Source of the DNA: Agrobacterium tumefaciens
Lineage (GTDB): Bacteria > Pseudomonadota > Alphaproteobacteria > Rhizobiales > Rhizobiaceae
DNA: 64,000 nucleotides
Direction: 5' to 3'
NCBI GenBank assembly: GCA_025559845.1
Contig: CP048470.1
Location: forward strand, 100,001-164,000
Part shown: in pieces, positions 60,223 through 64,000 of the stretch
Layout of the letters: every line of letters begins with the position of its first letter
Position numbering within the stretch: position 1 is the first letter of the stretch
Made by a program: the position numbers and the translations under genes
The notes under the pieces: model-generated
What the model was told of the DNA's origin: nothing
Databases searched by the model: none
What the model saw: only the letters and a program-made list of their open reading frames with translations

Positions 60223-61323
60223 TCAAAGCGAGACATTGCGGCCGTCGGCCTTGTCAAAAATATGCAGTTTCTCCGGGTCGGGTCGAAGGTGGACGACGCC
60301 GTCCGAACCAAGCGCCTCGAATTCCGCTGCCCCGACGACGCTCACGAGCTTCTGGCCCTGTAGATCGGCATGCAGATAAACCTCATGGCCCATGAATTCT
60401 GCATTGGTCAGCTTAGCGCTGAGGACGGGACCATCGCCTTTTGCAGCAAGCGAAAAATGCTGCGGTCGGATCCCGATGACAGCATCGGCAGGACGGCGCG
60501 AAAGTCGATTTTCGAGGTGCTTCCCAATCGGCAGGCGTTGACCGGCAATAACGAATTCTCCGCCTTCGATACCAATGTCGATGAGGTTCATTTCGGGGCT
60601 ACCGATGAAACCTGCGACGAAGAGATTGGCCGGATGATTGTAGAGCTCTTTCGGCGTCGCGACCTGCATGATGCGACCCGTCTGCATAACGCAGATACGG
60701 TCACCCATCGTCATGGCTTCGGTCTGATCGTGCGTTACATAGATGACCGTCGATGAAAGCCCTTCCGCCTTCAATTGCCGATGCAGGTCGGTGATCCGCA
60801 CCCGCATGGAGGCGCGGAGTTTCGCATCGAGGTTGGAAAGAGGTTCGTCGAAAAGGAAGACACCGGGCTTCTTGATAAGCGCGCGACCGAGAGCGACGCG
60901 CTGGGCCTGACCACCGGAGAGTTGCTTCGGCAACCGGTCAAGCAGCGGTTCAATCTCTAGAATGCGGGCAACGTTGTCGATTGCCTTTTCGATGTCCGGC
61001 TTGGCAACGCCTGCGATCTTCAGGCCGAAAGCGAGATTTCCGCGCACCTTCATGTGCGGATAAAGCGCGTAGTTCTGAAAGACCATGGCAATGGAGCGCT
61101 TGCCCGGTGGCAGGTCATTGACCCGCTGGTCACCGATCACGATGTCCCCGCCGCTGATCTCTTCGAGGCCCGCGACCATGCGCAGCGTGGTGGACTTCGC
61201 ACAACCGGATGGACCGACGAACACCATGAATTCGCCGTCCTCGATATTGAGATTTATGCCATGCACGGCCTTGAAGCTGTTACCGTAGGTCTTTTCGAGG
61301 TTTTTGAGTTGAACGCGTGCCAT
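60223..61323 (-). CDS. Sugar ABC importer ATPase of the pectin operon (UgpC/MalK type)
   Basis: 366 residues: Walker A VGPSGCAKST, where alanine replaces the usual glycine before the lysine (GCGKS to GCAKS), Q-loop AMVFQNYALYPHM, signature LSGGQAQR, Walker B VFLFDEPLSNLD, switch VTHDQTEAMT, and a C-terminal OB-type domain. ATG at 61323 lies directly after the permease stop. The Walker A change keeps the phosphate-binding Lys and Ser/Thr and probably still works. Confidence 0.94.
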   Translation of the reverse strand: MARVQLKNLEKTYGNSFKAVHGINLNIEDGEFMVFVGPSGCAKSTTLRMVAGLEEISGGDIVIGDQRVNDLPPGKRSIAMVFQNYALYPHMKVRGNLAFGLKIAGVAKPDIEKAIDNVARILEIEPLLDRLPKQLSGGQAQRVALGRALIKKPGVFLFDEPLSNLDAKLRASMRVRITDLHRQLKAEGLSSTVIYVTHDQTEAMTMGDRICVMQTGRIMQVATPKELYNHPANLFVAGFIGSPEMNLIDIGIEGGEFVIAGQRLPIGKHLENRLSRRPADAVIGIRPQHFSLAAKGDGPVLSAKLTNAEFMGHEVYLHADLQGQKLVSVVGAAEFEALGSDGVVHLRPDPEKLHIFDKADGRNVSL

Positions 61324-61324
61324 T

Positions 61325-62209
61325 TTAACCTTTGACCCCGCCAGACGAGATCCCTTCAATGAAATACCGTTGGGCTGCGAAGAAGACGATCAGCGCAGGT
61401 GCAATCGTCAGGACCGACATCGCCAGGATGCGGTTCCACTCGAACGCCTCGGTGGTATCGATGGAGAGTTTGAGCGCGAGGCTCACCGGATATTTGTCGA
61501 CCGAAGACAGGTAGATCAGCGGCCCCAGGAAGTCGTTCATCGTCCACATAAACTGAAACAGACATACTGAAATCAGCGCCGGCGCCAGCATTGGTACGAC
61601 AATGTAGACGAGGGTCTGCAGACTGTTTGCTCCGTCCACGCGAGCCGCCTCTTCCATGTCGGACGGGAGAGAACGAAGAAATTGCACCAGCATGAAGACA
61701 AAGAACGCGTCACCGGCCATGGCCGAGGGAACCCAAAGCGGAAGGAAGCTATCCAGCCAGCCGAGATCGCGGAAGAGGATGTATTGCGGGATACGGGTGA
61801 CGACATTCGGCAGAAGCAGAATGGCGATGACCGAGCCGAACAGGATCTTCTTCAATGGAAAATCGAAACGGGCGAAAGCATATGCTGCCATCGTGCACGA
61901 AATCGCCGTTCCGATAACCTTCGGCAAGATGATCAGGAACGAGTTCCAGAAGAACCTGCCGAACGTATAGGGCGTCGAGGTTTCCCAGCCACGGATATAA
62001 CCGTCGAGGGTCGGATTTTCAGGGATGAAGCCGGCTCCGGAGAAGATCTCCGAATTCGTCTTGAAGCTTGCTCCCACCAGCCAGATGAGCGGGTAGAGCA
62101 TCAAAAGTCCGACCGCAAACAACAGCACATAGCGAATGCTGGTGGAAATCAGGTTCAGCTTGGCGCGACGGGCGGCCTGGACTTCGTTGAGGGTTAAAAC
62201 ATCCGTCAT
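61325..62209 (-). CDS. Sugar ABC permease of the pectin operon, MalG type
   Basis: 294 residues with six membrane helices. The EAA loop is LPSDMEEAARVDGANSLQTL and the C-terminus is RYFIEGISSGGVKG. It pairs with the MalF-type permease, whose stop lies 4 nt upstream of its start. Confidence 0.95.
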   Translation of the reverse strand: MTDVLTLNEVQAARRAKLNLISTSIRYVLLFAVGLLMLYPLIWLVGASFKTNSEIFSGAGFIPENPTLDGYIRGWETSTPYTFGRFFWNSFLIILPKVIGTAISCTMAAYAFARFDFPLKKILFGSVIAILLLPNVVTRIPQYILFRDLGWLDSFLPLWVPSAMAGDAFFVFMLVQFLRSLPSDMEEAARVDGANSLQTLVYIVVPMLAPALISVCLFQFMWTMNDFLGPLIYLSSVDKYPVSLALKLSIDTTEAFEWNRILAMSVLTIAPALIVFFAAQRYFIEGISSGGVKG

Positions 62210-62213
62210 GAGA

Positions 62214-63095
62214 TCAGTTCCGCTTGTCGCCGGCGTAATAGACCCATTTCTTCGAAGACCAGAAGGCTACGAGGGTCAGCACGGTGATGATGGTGAAGAG
62301 GACCCATGCGATGGCAGAGGCATAGCCCATGTTGAACTTCTTGAACGCCTCGTCATAGATGTAGAGGGGCAGAAGATAGGTGGACTTCAAGGGCCCGCCT
62401 TGGGTGATGATGTAGGGCCCGTTGAACTCCTGGAACGCCTGAACCATCTGCATGATGAGGTTGAAGAAGATCACCGGCGTCAGAAGAGGCAAGGTTATGA
62501 AGATGAATGTCCTGACCTTCCCGGCACCGTCGATCGCCGCCGCCTCATAGAGCGACTTGTCGATGGATTGCAGCGCCGCCAAAAAGATCACCATTGCCGA
62601 GCCGAACTGCCAGCAACGCAGAAGCGTGATGGTAAAGAGCGCATTTGTCGGGTCACCGAACCAGTCAACCGGACCCAGTCCGACATAACCCAGCGCCATG
62701 TTAACGAGCCCTTCTGAGGCAAACATGTAGCGCCACAATACGGCAATCGCGATCGAGCCGCCGAGGATCGACGGAACATAGAAGGCCGTGCGAAAGAAAT
62801 TGATGAACTGCAATCTGTAATTGAGGATCGCGGCAATGAAGAGCGCGAAGGCAAGCTTCAGCGGCACGGTCAGAAAGACGTAGAACAATGTCACGTTCAA
62901 CGACTTCATGAAGGTGCGGTCACGGGTAAACAGGCGCTCGTAATTGGCAAGCCCCGCCCAGGTCGGGTCGCTCATCAGATCGTAGCGCGTGAAGCTGAGA
63001 TAGAGAGAGCCGAGAAACGGAATTGCGGTAAAGACCAGCAGTCCGATGATATAGGGCGCGAGATACCCCAGCCCCAGAAGGCGTTGAGATTTCAT
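62214..63095 (-). CDS. Sugar ABC permease of the pectin operon, MalF type
   Basis: 293 residues with six membrane helices (GYLAPYIIGLLVFTAIPFLG is the first). The EAA loop is SIDKSLYEAAAIDGAGKVRT. ATG at 63095 follows GGGGGGAG; longer in-frame readings are unsupported. First gene of the leftward six-gene operon, divergent from the AraC-type regulator across 209 nt, in which I found no clear operator. Confidence 0.95.
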   Translation of the reverse strand: MKSQRLLGLGYLAPYIIGLLVFTAIPFLGSLYLSFTRYDLMSDPTWAGLANYERLFTRDRTFMKSLNVTLFYVFLTVPLKLAFALFIAAILNYRLQFINFFRTAFYVPSILGGSIAIAVLWRYMFASEGLVNMALGYVGLGPVDWFGDPTNALFTITLLRCWQFGSAMVIFLAALQSIDKSLYEAAAIDGAGKVRTFIFITLPLLTPVIFFNLIMQMVQAFQEFNGPYIITQGGPLKSTYLLPLYIYDEAFKKFNMGYASAIAWVLFTIITVLTLVAFWSSKKWVYYAGDKRN

Positions 63096-63304
63096 AACGC
63101 TCCCCCCCGCGCCTCGAAGAGGCACGTATTCCTGAATACAATTTCGTACAAGTGATTCTCCCGAAGCGGCCAGCGAAGCACGTGCAAATGCGCGGTTCGC
63201 CGCACTCCATCTCCTCCCGGATCGATGCAGCGCTGGTAGGCGGTTTATGTTGTATAAAAACCAAAATTCGCTAGGAAGGTGAATTAACAAAGAGGAGGAA
63301 AAAG

Positions 63305-64000
63305 ATGGACGAAATCGAAGGTGGAATTCTATCCACCATTCCGCCTGCCGCTCTCACGCTCAACCTGACGCGTGCCACGATCAAGATGGAACATTCACGT
63401 ACCTGGCAAATCGACAAGTCCAATCAGGTCGATGACCTCATCATCTGCCTTGAAGGACAGGGGCACTATCTGGTGGACGGTGAGCCGCGTGTGCTCGAGC
63501 CAGGTGACGCCATGTTGATTTCCAGAGGACAACGTTTTGTCGGCTGGAATGAAAAGACGACGACCTATCGGGGTATCGCCCAGCATTTCACGCTCGACAT
63601 TTACGGACGGCACAACCTGATCGCGCAGATGGATCTGAAGCCAAAGCTTCATCTCAGTCGCTGGCCGTTGCTCGAACCACTTGCCCGCCATTATCGCCAA
63701 AGCGCACCGCCGTCCTCCGTCACCCTTCTCCAGCACCATCTGTTCATGGTGCTGTTGATCGCATTCATCGATGATGCGTTCCTCGGCTGGATCGACCGCC
63801 CGAGCTTTCAGCCGGAAGGGGCGGAAGCACTTGATCTCGCCGTCATGAAAGCTGTCACGATGATCTCGGCCAACCCTCTCGATCCGGACATCGCTTTAAC
63901 TGCGACCGAGGCTGCGCCCTACAATCGGGATTATTTCCTGCGGGAATTCCAGAAGCGAGTCGGGAGGACGCCGAGAAAATATCAGGAGTTCAAACGTATG
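63305..64000 (+). CDS. AraC-family regulator, cut by the window end
   Basis: 232 residues are visible, with no stop before the window edge. The N-terminal cupin sensor (DDLIICLEGQGHYLVDGEPR, VLEPGDAMLISRGQRFVGW) is followed by the start of the AraC DNA-binding region (REFQKRVGRTPRKYQEFKR). More of that region, including a second helix-turn-helix, is expected beyond 64000. AGAGGAGG precedes the ATG. Divergent from the pectin importer operon, which it probably activates in response to a uronide or sugar. Confidence 0.88.
   Translation, partial: MDEIEGGILSTIPPAALTLNLTRATIKMEHSRTWQIDKSNQVDDLIICLEGQGHYLVDGEPRVLEPGDAMLISRGQRFVGWNEKTTTYRGIAQHFTLDIYGRHNLIAQMDLKPKLHLSRWPLLEPLARHYRQSAPPSSVTLLQHHLFMVLLIAFIDDAFLGWIDRPSFQPEGAEALDLAVMKAVTMISANPLDPDIALTATEAAPYNRDYFLREFQKRVGRTPRKYQEFKRM

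Overview
The window looks like part of an alphaproteobacterial genome from the order Rhizobiales, most likely Rhizobiaceae (Agrobacterium/Rhizobium). This rests on protein style, dense sugar ABC importers, an iron box of the TGA-N9-TCA type and a pectin-fragment cluster of the kind known in Agrobacterium. No rRNA, tRNA, CRISPR array or replication gene was seen. The content fits a catabolic region of a secondary replicon, but the sequence alone does not prove that.

Layout. 0-8.4 kb holds single genes: an FkbM-type methyltransferase with a duplicated N-terminal module, an orphan Bug/TctC binding protein, an exported superoxide dismutase, a GCG_CRPN-type secreted protein, a lytic transglycosylase, a HAMP-GAF-GGDEF diguanylate cyclase, a 37-residue membrane peptide and an acyltransferase. 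8.5-14.7 kb is a LacI-controlled unit: a sugar-binding protein diverging from a four-gene operon (lacI, DUF2264, 2-hydroxyacid dehydrogenase, TIM-barrel isomerase). 14.7-16 kb has HbpS/GlcG-like, 48-residue and RNase H-like genes. 16.2-28.2 kb is a TetR-controlled pair of divergent operons: a complete sugar ABC importer with two Gfo/Idh oxidoreductases leftwards, and Gfo/Idh, DUF993, enolase-superfamily and TIM-barrel proteins rightwards. Both promoter regions carry almost the same palindrome.

28.3-36.9 kb is a seven-gene operon (Opp/Dpp-type importer, glycerophosphodiester phosphodiesterase, TIM-barrel protein) divergent from a SorC-type regulator. It recalls the architecture of agrocinopine (acc) uptake. 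37-43.4 kb couples MacAB and two exported proteins with a divergent two-component system; MacA has a long serine tract. 43.4-48.5 kb is an AcoR-type sigma-54 activator, an alcohol dehydrogenase and a flavin monooxygenase, with a good -24/-12 promoter in front of the dehydrogenase. 48.6-54 kb has an M20 amidohydrolase and a FecI-FecR-TonB receptor iron/heme module.

54.1-56.2 kb is decayed accessory DNA: a tyrosine-recombinase remnant, and a parDE locus with an intact antitoxin gene but a toxin gene carrying two stop codons. 56.2-64 kb is an oligogalacturonide/rhamnogalacturonan operon (ABC importer, GH28, GH105) divergent from an AraC-type regulator cut off by the window edge.

The most likely undescribed biology is the TetR regulon (an unassigned glycoside or sugar-acid pathway), the LacI cluster that apparently shares its permeases, and the phosphodiester importer operon.
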